In this document: piece after piece, positions 23,259 to 29,959 of the stretch | Layout: every line of letters starts with the position of its first letter | How positions within the stretch are numbered: the stretch's first letter is position 1 | NCBI GenBank assembly: GCA_021199475.1 | Contig: JAJQHZ010000028.1 | Span: forward strand, 1 to 37,653 | Reading direction: 5' to 3' | Source: Lachnospiraceae bacterium | GTDB taxonomy: Bacteria > Bacillota > Clostridia > Lachnospirales > Lachnospiraceae | DNA: 37,653 nt | Position numbers and translations under genes: made by a program | The notes under the pieces: generated by a model | The model's input: only the letters and a program-made list of their open reading frames with translations | The model's database searches: none | Told to the model about the DNA's origin: nothing

Positions 23259-24641
23259 ATGAAAAGAAAATATTGCATGATACTTTTAGGACTGACCGCA
23301 GTGCTGACGCTGACCGCCTGCCAAAGCAGCGATGACAGCAGTGATTCCAGTGATTCGGCCGTGACCGAGACGGAAGCAGCCGAAGAAGACACGGAAGCAG
23401 CCGAAGAGGATACTGAGGAAGAGACAGAGGCCGGCCTCGCTGCCATCACGCCTTCCGAGTATCTGGTGGAAAACGTATCCGATTACATCACAGTTGGCGA
23501 TCTGGACGGACTCGAGGTCACACAGTATACCTATGAAGTTACGGATGAGACGGTTCAGGAAGAAATCGATTATATGCTGGAGGATTATACCGAGGAGGTC
23601 GAGGTCGACCGCGCCGCACAGGCTGGTGATACTGTTTACGTAACACTGACCAGCACCGTAGAAGATTCCGATGTCTCTTATATTGAAGACACCTATTTCT
23701 ACATCGGCGACGCAGATTACGGTGAAGAATTCGATGAAGCCCTGATCGGCGCATCCGCCGGCGACACCGTGACTTTCAGTATTTCTTATGATGAAGAGGA
23801 CGGGAATGAACTCCTGATCGACGAGGAATGGATTGAGCAGACCGTCGACTTTGAAGCGGAGATCGAATCTGTCTGCGAGACCACCGAGGTAGAATACACG
23901 GACGAATTCATAGCCGAGAATTCCAATGGCTATTCCACGATTGAGGAATTCGAGACCGCCATGAAGGAATACCTTGAGGATCAGGCCGAAGAGCAAAGCT
24001 ACTCCGATATGCTGGAGGATCTGATTGCAGCGGCTTTGGACAACTGCGAAATCACGAGCATCCCGGATGACCTCTATGACACCTGCTATGACGAGATTGT
24101 TTCGGATTATGGCTATTTCCTGGATACGGACGATATCGATGAGATTCTCGAAGCGTATGATATGACGGAGGATGAGCTGGACGAAGAAGCGCAGGATCTT
24201 GCGGCACGCCGCCTTCTGATCAGCTATATCTGCGAAGAAAATGACATTGATATTACAGAAGAGGAATATGTCGCGTATGTCGAGCAGTATGCTGAGTACT
24301 ACGGCTACGACACCGCGCAGGAATACGAGGATGATATGACGCGCTCCTACCTGGTATGGAGCCTGTACGAGTCCGAAGCCGGCGCAATCCTTTACGATTC
24401 CGCGGAAGTCACCGTCGAGGCCTATGATGATTCTTTGCTTGAGGAGGATTATCTGGAGGAGGAGTCCGATACCGATGAGGAGGTTTTTGACGCGGACGCT
24501 GAAGACGAGGATGAAACCGATGAGGAAATCTTCGATGCGGACGCTGAGGAAGAAACGGAAGCAGCCGGTGGCAATGCAGACGCCGAAGAGGCTGCCGCTG
24601 ATGCAGAAGAAAGCATCACAGAGGCGGAGAGCGAGGAATAA
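23259..24641 (+). CDS. Acidic trigger-factor-like lipoprotein, putative extracellular foldase
   Basis: The 460-residue protein has a lipoprotein signal MKRKYCMILLGLTAVLTLTAC with Cys21, so it is anchored outside the membrane. A Ser/Asp/Glu linker (22-58) contains two EAAEEDT units. Residues about 115-195 look like the FKBP-type peptidyl-prolyl isomerase domain of trigger factor (AGDTVYVTLTS, DEALIGASAGDTVTF). About 215-385 resembles the trigger factor C-terminal chaperone arms. The tail (400-460) is again almost all Glu/Asp/Ala. The whole protein is extremely acidic. It probably helps fold exported proteins. AAAAGGAGG precedes the start. A large frame on the opposite strand is a composition artefact. 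Confidence 0.88.
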   Translation: MKRKYCMILLGLTAVLTLTACQSSDDSSDSSDSAVTETEAAEEDTEAAEEDTEEETEAGLAAITPSEYLVENVSDYITVGDLDGLEVTQYTYEVTDETVQEEIDYMLEDYTEEVEVDRAAQAGDTVYVTLTSTVEDSDVSYIEDTYFYIGDADYGEEFDEALIGASAGDTVTFSISYDEEDGNELLIDEEWIEQTVDFEAEIESVCETTEVEYTDEFIAENSNGYSTIEEFETAMKEYLEDQAEEQSYSDMLEDLIAAALDNCEITSIPDDLYDTCYDEIVSDYGYFLDTDDIDEILEAYDMTEDELDEEAQDLAARRLLISYICEENDIDITEEEYVAYVEQYAEYYGYDTAQEYEDDMTRSYLVWSLYESEAGAILYDSAEVTVEAYDDSLLEEDYLEEESDTDEEVFDADAEDEDETDEEIFDADAEEETEAAGGNADAEEAAADAEESITEAESEE

Positions 24642-24644
24642 ACT

Positions 24645-24850
24645 CATATCCGGAAGGTTTCTCCTTAGCTAGTACATCGTCTTCCAAATAGCTCGACTTT
24701 AGACGCAGGATGAATTTTCATATGCGAGGCGGAAGAAGGAGGCGTAGCGGTGGCTACGTCGACTGATGACAACGAAGCAGATGGAAATTCAGACAAGTAT
24801 AAAGTCGAGATAATTTGGAGACGAGGTACTAGCTGCTGCGAAAGGATATG
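24645..24850 (+). ncRNA. Large structured RNA-like element (about 205 nt) of unknown identity
   Basis: Nested complementary arms fold the whole stretch into one long branched hairpin. CATATCC (24645-24651) pairs with GGATATG (24844-24850). AGCTAGTAC (24667-24675), TCGTCT (24677-24682), CCAAAT (24684-24689) and CTCGACTTTA (24692-24701) pair in order with GTACTAGCT (24826-24834), AGACGA (24819-24824), ATTTGG (24813-24818) and TAAAGTCGAG (24800-24809). GAATTTTCAT (24712-24721) pairs with ATGGAAATTC (24781-24790). CGTAGC/GCTACG (24743-24758) forms the tip, and purine-rich loops remain. I cannot assign it to a known RNA class. It could be a non-coding RNA or a mobile palindromic element, and may end the lipoprotein transcript. 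Confidence 0.6.
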
Positions 24851-24855
24851 TGTCC

Positions 24856-24981
24856 GAAATGGAATCCTGTAGAAAAAAGAGGTACGGGATTCCACAGGAC
24901 CATTTCACACGAGTGCTAAGGAAGGGCGGGGCTGCAGTCGATGGAAATGTGGGAAAGATATGAAAAAGATTTCCGCATTTC
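24856..24981. other. Further hairpins between the RNA-like element and the cold-shock promoter
   Basis: GAAATGGAATCC (24856-24867) pairs with GGATTCC (24887-24893) and CCATTTC (24900-24906), interrupted by ACAGGA. A second stem pairs GAAATGTGGGAAA (24944-24956) with TTTCCGCATTTC (24970-24981), ending 2 bp before the csp -35 box. I see no gene in this stretch. Confidence 0.5.
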
Positions 24982-24983
24982 TC

Positions 24984-25011
24984 TTGACAGCCTAACAGAT
25001 TGTGCTATAAT
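24984..25011 (+). promoter_or_regulatory. Strong promoter of the cold-shock gene
   Basis: Perfect -35 TTGACA (24984-24989) and perfect -10 TATAAT (25006-25011, preceded by TGC) are 16 bp apart. Transcription would start near 25018, giving a leader of about 130 nt. Confidence 0.8.
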
Positions 25012-25040
25012 GGACGTTGCTTAAGGATTGACAGGATAAG

Positions 25041-25109
25041 ATTTCACTAGCTGTTATAGATTATGAAATGATACCCCTTGTAGTCTATAACAGTTAGTGA
25101 AATTTTTTT
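25041..25109 (+). terminator. Intrinsic terminator inside the cold-shock gene leader
   Basis: A 20-bp stem with one G-T wobble (25041-25060 with 25084-25103) and a 23-nt loop is followed directly by a run of T (25103-25109). This is a canonical intrinsic terminator placed between the csp promoter and its ribosome binding site at 25138, where it would cut most transcripts to about 90 nt unless it is overridden. Confidence 0.82.
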
Positions 25110-25150
25110 CCGGTCATAAGCTCAAAGCAATATATTTAGGAGGTACCATC

Positions 25151-25351
25151 ATGAACAAAGGTACAGTAAAATGGTTCAACGCAGAAAAAGGTTATGGCTT
25201 TATTACAGGCGAGAACGGATCTGATGTATTCGTACATTTTTCTGCAATCCAGGGCGAAGGCTTCAAGACCCTCGAAGAAGGACAGGCAGTTTCTTATGAT
25301 TTGACAGAAGGCGCTCGCGGAATGCAGGCTGCTAACGTGGTAAAGCTTTAA
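25151..25351 (+). CDS. Cold-shock protein, CspA family
   Basis: This is a 66-residue single cold-shock domain that binds single-stranded RNA and DNA and works as an RNA chaperone. RNP1 KGYGFI (13-18) and RNP2 VFVHF (26-30) are both intact. The length is standard. AGGAGG (25138-25143) precedes the ATG at 25151; a longer in-frame ORF from 25097 starts inside the leader terminator and was rejected. The gene is monocistronic, with its own promoter and a strong terminator after it. The terminator hairpin in its leader suggests expression depends on read-through or refolding. Confidence 0.97.
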   Translation: MNKGTVKWFNAEKGYGFITGENGSDVFVHFSAIQGEGFKTLEEGQAVSYDLTEGARGMQAANVVKL

Positions 25352-25366
25352 GAAAATATGTGTGCC

Positions 25367-25403
25367 AAAAAACCGCCGTTCATACGAACGGCGGTTTTTC
25401 TTT
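25367..25403 (+). terminator. Intrinsic terminator of the cold-shock gene
   Basis: AACCGCCGTTC (25371-25381) pairs perfectly with GAACGGCGGTT (25386-25396) around ATAC. It is preceded by an A-run and followed by TTTTTCTTT. Confidence 0.93.
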
Positions 25404-25410
25404 GATGCGC

Positions 25411-25500
25411 AGGGCCGGGCAAGGCATATCCCATGCGAAGCGTGGGATGCCCGCGCCCCACAATCGGAGATTGGGGGCATAACCCGGCGAGGTTGTATTG
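25411..25500. repeat. Modular hairpin repeat (copy 4, inverted) after the cold-shock gene
   Basis: In reverse orientation it has the same order as copy 3: CTCGCCGGGTT, the stem GCCCC+CAATC/GATTG+GGGGC (25455-25478) and then a 9-bp stem (25428-25436 with 25440-25448). The second stem has different bases from copies 1-3 but keeps pairing. TGCGGC/GCCGCA (25499-25514) follows. Confidence 0.75.
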
Positions 25501-25529
25501 CGGCTAAAGCCGCACCCGGCCCGCGCGGG

Positions 25530-25562
25530 CGAGTAGGAGTTCGGCCAGCCGTCTCCTACTCG
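25530..25562 (-). terminator. Hairpin after the flavodoxin gene
   Basis: CGAGTAGGAG (25530-25539) pairs perfectly with CTCCTACTCG (25553-25562), 13 bp beyond the flavodoxin stop on the minus strand. There is no T-tract, so it may stabilise the 3' end or work with other factors. Confidence 0.5.
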
Positions 25563-25574
25563 ATTTCAACATTA

Positions 25575-25997
25575 TCAAAGCAGCTTTGCCAGCTTTTCGC
25601 CAAGTGCATTCAATGCCTGCTCCGCCTCGTCATCCGGAGCATCCGCGCAGATCACACCCTCATCGTCTACAACCGTTGCGCCTGCCTTCTGCATGCGCTC
25701 TACCCAGCTGCGCATCCACTCTCCGTCTCCCCAGCCATAAGAGCCGAATAGTCCAATCGTTTTACCGCTCACATTCTTCTCCAGCTCTGCGACAAAGGGT
25801 TCCACAATGGTTTCCTCAAGTTCCTCATCGCCCATTGCCGGACACCCAAGCGCAAACACCTTGTCATCCGCCAGGTCTGACGGCGAAATATCCTCCATAG
25901 AAATTGCTTTTGCATCCCCTGCGCCCTTGACAATTGTCTCCGCCATGGACTCCGTGTTGCCTGAGCCGCTCCAAAATACTACCTTTAATTCTGCCAT
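25575..25997 (-). CDS. Short-chain flavodoxin
   Basis: This is a 140-residue FMN-binding electron carrier. The phosphate loop WSGSGNTESMA (9-19) is the clostridial version of the flavodoxin signature. FALGCPAMGDEELEE and LFGSYGWGDGEWMRSW are the two loops that hold the isoalloxazine ring. The start at 25997 follows GAGGAGG; the longer frame upstream runs into repeats. It is the last gene in a DUF2325-DUF3793-flavodoxin run. Flavodoxin commonly replaces ferredoxin under iron limitation, which agrees with the metal-type operators found at the head of the run. Confidence 0.95.
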   Translation of the reverse strand: MAELKVVFWSGSGNTESMAETIVKGAGDAKAISMEDISPSDLADDKVFALGCPAMGDEELEETIVEPFVAELEKNVSGKTIGLFGSYGWGDGEWMRSWVERMQKAGATVVDDEGVICADAPDDEAEQALNALGEKLAKLL

Positions 25998-26027
25998 TTC
26001 TAAATTCCTCCTCGTTATGGTTTTATG

Positions 26028-26159
26028 GAAGCCTCGCCATACTAAATTGCGCTTTCGCGCAATGGCTCGGCCTGCGTCCACGATTTGCTCCGCAAATCAC
26101 GGACATAGTTTGGAAAGCCTCGTCATGCAAATTGTGCCCTCGCACAATGGCTCGGCCTG
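26028..26159. repeat. Duplicated hairpin repeat between DUF3793 and flavodoxin genes
   Basis: Two copies (26028-26074 and 26112-26159) share GCCTCG.CAT and AATGGCTCGGCCTG. Their hairpins are ATTGCGC/GCGCAAT (26046-26063) and ATTGTGC/GCACAAT (26131-26148): a C-G pair in one is a T-A pair in the other. A third stem between them pairs GTCC..GATTTGC with GCAAATC..GGAC (26076-26104). Confidence 0.85.
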
Positions 26160-26176
26160 ATTCCCTACATCTCTTC

Positions 26177-26767
26177 TCAGAATTCATAAGCCAGGGTCGT
26201 CCGTAAACTTTTCCAGATATCCGGAATCCGCATTCCCTGACCGCACAGCTCCAGCGCCTTTTCTCTTACGCGCGCATAAAGCTCAAAAATTTGATTCGCA
26301 TATGCAACGTCATCGTACACCTTCCAGTATCCGGATTGTTTAAAATTCTGTCCGTTATTCTCGACAAAACCCTTTACATCGCCCAGCGGGTAACCGAGAA
26401 ACACACCCATTTCATGAGGGAAACCGCCGCCAGTCTGCTTATAGCTTCGGAAGCGCACGGCCAGTCTTACAAGCGCTTCCTCCAGTTCATTTCCCCCATA
26501 TTCCAGGCTGTATCCGCACTCTCTTAAATACTGCCTGACTTCTGGTTCCTGCAGCAAAACCCCCAATTTTTCCGGTTCGAAGAGAAGCCAGTAATCCTTC
26601 TCTGCAGAAGTATACAACCGACGCGTACAGAGATTTGTACCGTTCAGCACATGGGCAAGAACATTCTGACTGCCTGTTTCAACAATCAAAAGGTTAGACG
26701 GCTTCACCCCGGCAATCACCGGAGCACACTGCTGTCCAAGTACCTGTCCGATTGCTTCTGTTCCCAT
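26177..26767 (-). CDS. DUF3793 family protein
   Basis: This 196-residue cytoplasmic protein of unknown biochemical role is recognised by the family runs APVIAGVKPSNLLIVE near the N-terminus, RFRSYKQTGGGFPHEMGVFLGYPLGDVKGF in the middle, and FKQSGYWKVYDDVAYANQIFELYARVRE. DUF3793 genes are often found next to flavodoxin, DUF2325 and ferrous-iron transport genes in clostridia, and that layout is present here. The start at 26767 follows GGAGGG; upstream in-frame ATGs lack a ribosome binding site. Its association suggests a part in iron-sparing metabolism, but no catalytic motif is visible. Confidence 0.85.
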   Translation of the reverse strand: MGTEAIGQVLGQQCAPVIAGVKPSNLLIVETGSQNVLAHVLNGTNLCTRRLYTSAEKDYWLLFEPEKLGVLLQEPEVRQYLRECGYSLEYGGNELEEALVRLAVRFRSYKQTGGGFPHEMGVFLGYPLGDVKGFVENNGQNFKQSGYWKVYDDVAYANQIFELYARVREKALELCGQGMRIPDIWKSLRTTLAYEF

Positions 26768-26931
26768 AACCGTCCCTCCGCTTCTTTTGGATTTTTTTTG
26801 TAAAACTCCGTTGATGCATACAGCTGCCATCAACTAAATCAGCGGACATTCCCCGCCGCAGACAAACCCAGTCAGTCCATATGTTCATCGAGCGGATGGC
26901 GGCACGGAAGCCGACCGAACGCGCCGTAAAA
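26768..26931. other. Spacer between DUF3793 and DUF2325 with a partial duplication
   Basis: No gene is visible. The segment around 26877-26900 (CAGTCCATATGTTCATCGAG) resembles the 3' end of DUF2325 at 26935-26956 (CAGCCCATATGCTCACTGAG), suggesting a small local duplication of that gene end. A T/A-rich run sits near 26789. Confidence 0.35.
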
Positions 26932-27213
26932 TCAGCCCATATGCTCACTGAGCAGATCCTGCAGTGCCGTCGCGCTGCTCGAATGGCAGCGAAGCACCGG
27001 AATCTGATTCCGCTTTGCTTCCTGCAGTGTACTTCTCACCATCTTATGAGATACAGTATTGACAAATAAAATAAACATATCCGGATTGCCCAGCTTTTTT
27101 CGAATTGCCCCATTTTCCTTTGCAAAAACCTTGGCCTTACATCCATAGTCCCGGCAGATTCCCTCGTACTGACAAACCATTCCCTCGTTACCGCCTATAA
27201 TCACAACACTCAT
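26932..27213 (-). CDS. DUF2325 domain protein
   Basis: This 93-residue protein matches the DUF2325 pattern: SVVIIGGNEGMVCQYEGICRDYGC at the start, PDMFILFVNTVSHKMVRSTLQEAK in the middle and IPVLRCHSSSATALQDLL at the end. The predicted fold is a small alternating alpha/beta domain. Function is unknown; the family is repeatedly found with DUF3793 and flavodoxin. AGGAGGAAC lies before the start at 27213. A longer in-frame ORF to 27300 begins without a ribosome binding site and reads through an operator-like palindrome, so it was not used. It is first in its operon, about 220 nt after the promoter. Confidence 0.85.
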   Translation of the reverse strand: MSVVIIGGNEGMVCQYEGICRDYGCKAKVFAKENGAIRKKLGNPDMFILFVNTVSHKMVRSTLQEAKRNQIPVLRCHSSSATALQDLLSEHMG

Positions 27214-27225
27214 AGGTTCCTCCTG

Positions 27226-27241
27226 GTTAGAATTTTCTAAC
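27226..27241. promoter_or_regulatory. Operator-like palindrome GTTAG-N6-CTAAC (copy near the ribosome binding site)
   Basis: GTTAG, six bases, CTAAC; in this copy the stem extends to GTTAGAA/TTCTAAC. It lies 13 bp from the DUF2325 start codon. The same half-sites and spacing recur at 27417-27432. Confidence 0.5.
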
Positions 27242-27251
27242 TCATGAATCT

Positions 27252-27296
27252 GGAACAGCGTCATTCCACTCGCAATAAACCAGTCTACGCTGTTCC
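27252..27296 (-). promoter_or_regulatory. Hairpin in the DUF2325 leader
   Basis: GGAACAGCGT (27252-27261) and ACGCTGTTCC (27287-27296) form a perfect 10-bp stem around a 25-nt loop, within the roughly 220-nt leader. A smaller stem GTCGCT/AGCGAC follows near 27348-27364. I recognise no known riboswitch. Confidence 0.4.
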
Positions 27297-27416
27297 CCAT
27301 TTCGTTTCTGTTTCTATTTTGTCTTCATCTTCTATTTCGTCTTCGTCGCTCCCGAAGCGACACCGATGCCGCTATGGTAAGTTTTGTTTAACTCTGATGG
27401 TATATTTAAAACTTTT

Positions 27417-27462
27417 GTTAGTCCTTGCTAACTACTATAGCATCCCTGATGCCAATTGTCAA
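27417..27462 (-). promoter_or_regulatory. Promoter of the DUF2325-DUF3793-flavodoxin operon with overlapping operator
   Basis: On the minus strand a perfect -35 TTGACA (27457-27462) and -10 TATAGT (27434-27439) are 17 bp apart. The palindrome GTTAG-N6-CTAAC (27417-27432) begins just after the -10 and covers the start point, a position suited to repression. The half-sites resemble those of DtxR/IdeR-type metal repressors, which is an inference. Confidence 0.65.
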
Positions 27463-27465
27463 TAA

Positions 27466-27498
27466 GAAAAAAACGGAATCCTGCCAAAAGGATTCCGT
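27466..27498 (-). terminator. Intrinsic terminator of the epimerase gene
   Basis: ACGGAATCCT (27473-27482) pairs perfectly with AGGATTCCGT (27489-27498). On the minus strand it is followed by seven T residues. It lies only a few bases before the DUF2325 promoter. Confidence 0.92.
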
Positions 27499-27568
27499 CT
27501 TCCAAATTTGCAAACATGATATCACCTTGGAGCATAAGCTTTCATCATGAATCATCCTGTTCTCTGCC

Positions 27569-28798
27569 TTACTTTCCCAGCCTTCGGATAACCTCCATGC
27601 ACATCCGGCCGTTGTGGTACGGGCACTTCCACGGCTGCACAATCGGCAGTTCCATCGGCGAATGGTCCGCGTTTACATTTTCGAACCACTCTGAGCCCTC
27701 GCGCGGATCCACAAAATAGGAGCAGATGTAGCCCCAGATATCCTTCGCCGCGTCGAGATATTTCTCCGCGTCCGAAGACGCCCCGGCTCTTGTGGTGCCC
27801 TCTGCGCTCAGGGATGCGCCGCCGGTCTTTTTCTGCCATGCGTTCACAAAGCCTACGATGGATTCCGCCTGAATCCACCAGACGCGCTTTGTATCATCAG
27901 CGCCATTCTCCGCCTCATTCAGAACCGAGTGATCCTGGTAAGCCCGCGCATAAATATGCTCTGCTATCGCTTCCGTTATCGGTGCCAGCTGCTCCGTATA
28001 GAGCGGATTGTCCAGCACCTCCAGCCCGCGGTCCATCAGCCATGAGGTCTCAATGTCATGCCCATAGGAGTACAGGTCAATCAGCGAATTCCAGGTACGG
28101 TCGAAAAACACCTCCTGTCGCCCCTTTTCCGGATTGTAAACCTTCTGGGCAAACAGATCCATCATGAATTCCAGCCGCTCTGCCGTATAGCTGTGATGCG
28201 TCACACGATAGAGCTCCGTATATGCCTCAAACACATGGAGAAGTGTATTCATCGTTTTTTCCGCCAGCACCCCGTTCTCTGAAAGCTTTTCATTCGATAC
28301 CGGTCGAAAATAACGGTCAAACGCCTCCAGATATCCATACTCGTCCGTACATTTCTCTTCGATCACATCCTGCAGGCCAAACGCAATCGAAAGCGCCTCC
28401 TGATTCTTCGTCGCGTCATAATAAGAGGACAGAGCATAAATCGCAAATGCCTGATTGTACGTGTGCTTCGTTGTGTCGTCCGGCTTTCCGTCATACGTCA
28501 CTGACCAGTACACGCCGCCCTGATCCCGGTCCAGACAGCGGTCACGCAGAAAATAATACGCATGATCCGCACACTCCCGCAGATTTTCCTCGCCCAGAAG
28601 CAGATACGCATTTGAGAAAAACCACAAAATCCGGCTGTTCAGAATGCAGCCCTTCTCATATTTTTTATTCAGCTCCAGATCATATCCCATATAGCCATAA
28701 AACCCGCCGAATTCCTCGTCCTTCAGCGCGGACCAGAACGGAATCAGCTTTCCTCTGAGGTGCTCCTCCACTTCCTTCACAAACATCTGTGTATCCAT
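27569..28798 (-). CDS. N-acylglucosamine 2-epimerase family enzyme, probable cellobiose/mannobiose 2-epimerase
   Basis: This is a 409-residue cytoplasmic sugar epimerase with an alpha/alpha barrel. Motifs seen: GGFYGYMGYD, KHTYNQAFAIYALSSYY (about 111-127), SYGHDIETSWL, VWWIQAESIVGF and the C-terminal KCPYHNGRMCME, the His-bearing active-site pieces of cellobiose 2-epimerases. Such enzymes convert the reducing-end glucose of beta-linked disaccharides to mannose, as in mannan or cellulose-derived oligosaccharide use. Between INAW-like helix and EKYLDAA, about 17 residues (GGASLSAEGTTRAGASS) look inserted. I use the ATG at 28798, 9 nt from GGAAGG; an ATG at 28804 is also possible. It has its own promoter and terminator. 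Confidence 0.9.
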   Translation of the reverse strand: MDTQMFVKEVEEHLRGKLIPFWSALKDEEFGGFYGYMGYDLELNKKYEKGCILNSRILWFFSNAYLLLGEENLRECADHAYYFLRDRCLDRDQGGVYWSVTYDGKPDDTTKHTYNQAFAIYALSSYYDATKNQEALSIAFGLQDVIEEKCTDEYGYLEAFDRYFRPVSNEKLSENGVLAEKTMNTLLHVFEAYTELYRVTHHSYTAERLEFMMDLFAQKVYNPEKGRQEVFFDRTWNSLIDLYSYGHDIETSWLMDRGLEVLDNPLYTEQLAPITEAIAEHIYARAYQDHSVLNEAENGADDTKRVWWIQAESIVGFVNAWQKKTGGASLSAEGTTRAGASSDAEKYLDAAKDIWGYICSYFVDPREGSEWFENVNADHSPMELPIVQPWKCPYHNGRMCMEVIRRLGK

Positions 28799-28916
28799 AC
28801 CCATTTTCCTTCCTTTCCCATCTGATAATCATCTTTTTCGGTTTTCATGCATCCCTTTTTTCCGGCTGCGTCCTGATAACCTTCCAATGGCATGAAACGG
28901 CTTTGCTTTCTTTCGA

Positions 28917-28945
28917 ATTATACATGGTCATTTCCATATGTACAA
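28917..28945 (-). promoter_or_regulatory. Promoter of the epimerase gene
   Basis: On the minus strand -35 TTGTAC (28940-28945) and a perfect -10 TATAAT (28917-28922) are 17 bp apart. ATGG and CCAT half-sites lie within the spacer and could be a small operator. Confidence 0.65.
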
Positions 28946-28988
28946 GCGTTTTCTTTCTTCAAATTTCGCAGATTTTTTGCGCATACAC

Positions 28989-29017
28989 TTGCAAAACAAG
29001 CCACAGTTGATTATACT
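28989..29017 (+). promoter_or_regulatory. Promoter of the cyclophilin gene
   Basis: -35 TTGCAA (28989-28994) and -10 TATACT (29012-29017) are 17 bp apart. The leader to 29203 is about 180 nt. Confidence 0.65.
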
Positions 29018-29107
29018 GTAAACACTTCGTCAACAGCCAGACCCATATCATAAGAATTTGGGATCCGACGAGTTTTTGCATGCGGTGGTGCAGCGAAATC
29101 CCCGAAT

Positions 29108-29148
29108 GGTGATACTCTGCAAAGTGCAGGTGATATCCTGCAAAGCAC
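29108..29148 (+). repeat. Tandem 21-nt duplication in the cyclophilin leader
   Basis: GGTGATACTCTGCAAAGTGC (29108) is followed directly by GGTGATATCCTGCAAAGCAC (29129). Four of twenty bases differ. No gene is visible in 28799-29202 beyond the two promoters and this duplication. Confidence 0.75.
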
Positions 29149-29202
29149 TCAGGCAAACAAATTTGCGAAAGATTGAACGATTATAAGAAAGGAATTCCAG
29201 CT

Positions 29203-29724
29203 ATGGCACAAAATCCAATTGTAACAATTACCATGGAGAACGGTGATGTGATGAAGGCGGAGCTGTATCCGCAGATTGCCCCGAACTCCGTCAACAATTT
29301 TATCAGCCTTGTAAAAAAAGGCTTCTACGACGGTCTGATTTTCCATCGCGTCATCAGTGGATTCATGATTCAGGGCGGCTGCCCGGACGGCACGGGGATG
29401 GGCGGACCTGGATACTCCATCAAGGGCGAATTCGCACAGAACGGCTTCGTCAATCAGCTGAAGCATGAACCCGGTGTCCTCTCTATGGCGCGCTCCATGC
29501 ATCCGAATTCGGCTGGAAGCCAGTTCTTCCTGATGCATAAGGCCGCGCCGCACCTTGATGGCGCATACGCGGCATTTGGCAAAATCACTGAGGGCATGGA
29601 TATCGTTGATAAAATCGCCCAGACGCCGACCGATTTCCGCGACCGGCCGCTGACTCCGCAGAGAATCGCATCGATGACGGTCGAAACATTCGGCGTAGAT
29701 TATCCAGAGCCGGAAAAAATGTGA
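29203..29724 (+). CDS. Cyclophilin-type peptidyl-prolyl cis-trans isomerase
   Basis: This is a 173-residue cytoplasmic prolyl isomerase (no signal peptide). The active-site runs are present: GLIFHRVISGFMIQGGCPDGTGMGGPGY (catalytic Arg in FHRV), GVLSMARSMHPNSAGSQFFLM and LDGAYAAFGKITEGMDIVDKI. This is the short bacterial cyclophilin type. AAAGGAATTCC precedes the ATG at 29203; the in-frame ATG at 29173 has no ribosome binding site. The gene stands alone with its own promoter and terminator. Confidence 0.96.
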   Translation: MAQNPIVTITMENGDVMKAELYPQIAPNSVNNFISLVKKGFYDGLIFHRVISGFMIQGGCPDGTGMGGPGYSIKGEFAQNGFVNQLKHEPGVLSMARSMHPNSAGSQFFLMHKAAPHLDGAYAAFGKITEGMDIVDKIAQTPTDFRDRPLTPQRIASMTVETFGVDYPEPEKM

Positions 29725-29793
29725 TCCTGTCGGCATACCTGCGAAGGCCGAAGCCATCCGCGATATTACAACACCCTATACGGTGACCGTATT

Positions 29794-29824
29794 CGAGGCA
29801 GGATCTCTCCTGCCTCGTTTTCTT
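29794..29824 (+). terminator. Intrinsic terminator of the cyclophilin gene
   Basis: CGAGGCAGGA (29794-29803) pairs perfectly with TCCTGCCTCG (29808-29817) around TCTC and is followed by TTTTCTT. Confidence 0.92.
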
Positions 29825-29959
29825 CTGCATCGGCAACCGCAAGCCGGATTCCCTATTTACCTTGTACCACTATTCCCGGATTAGCTGGTTCTGAATTGCC
29901 CTTCTCCGTCTTTTCTTGCTTATCCCTCATTTTTCCCAGAAAACGATGCTCCGCAGGCC

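Noticed and set aside
23286-24647. Long minus-strand frame opposite the lipoprotein gene
   Set aside because: The plus frame has AAAAGGAGG, a lipobox and trigger-factor-like domains. The antisense frame is hydrophobic only because the sense protein is Glu/Asp-rich.
27214-27300. N-terminal extension of DUF2325
   Set aside because: No ribosome binding site at 27300, and the extension covers the operator palindrome and a leader hairpin; 27213 has AGGAGG.
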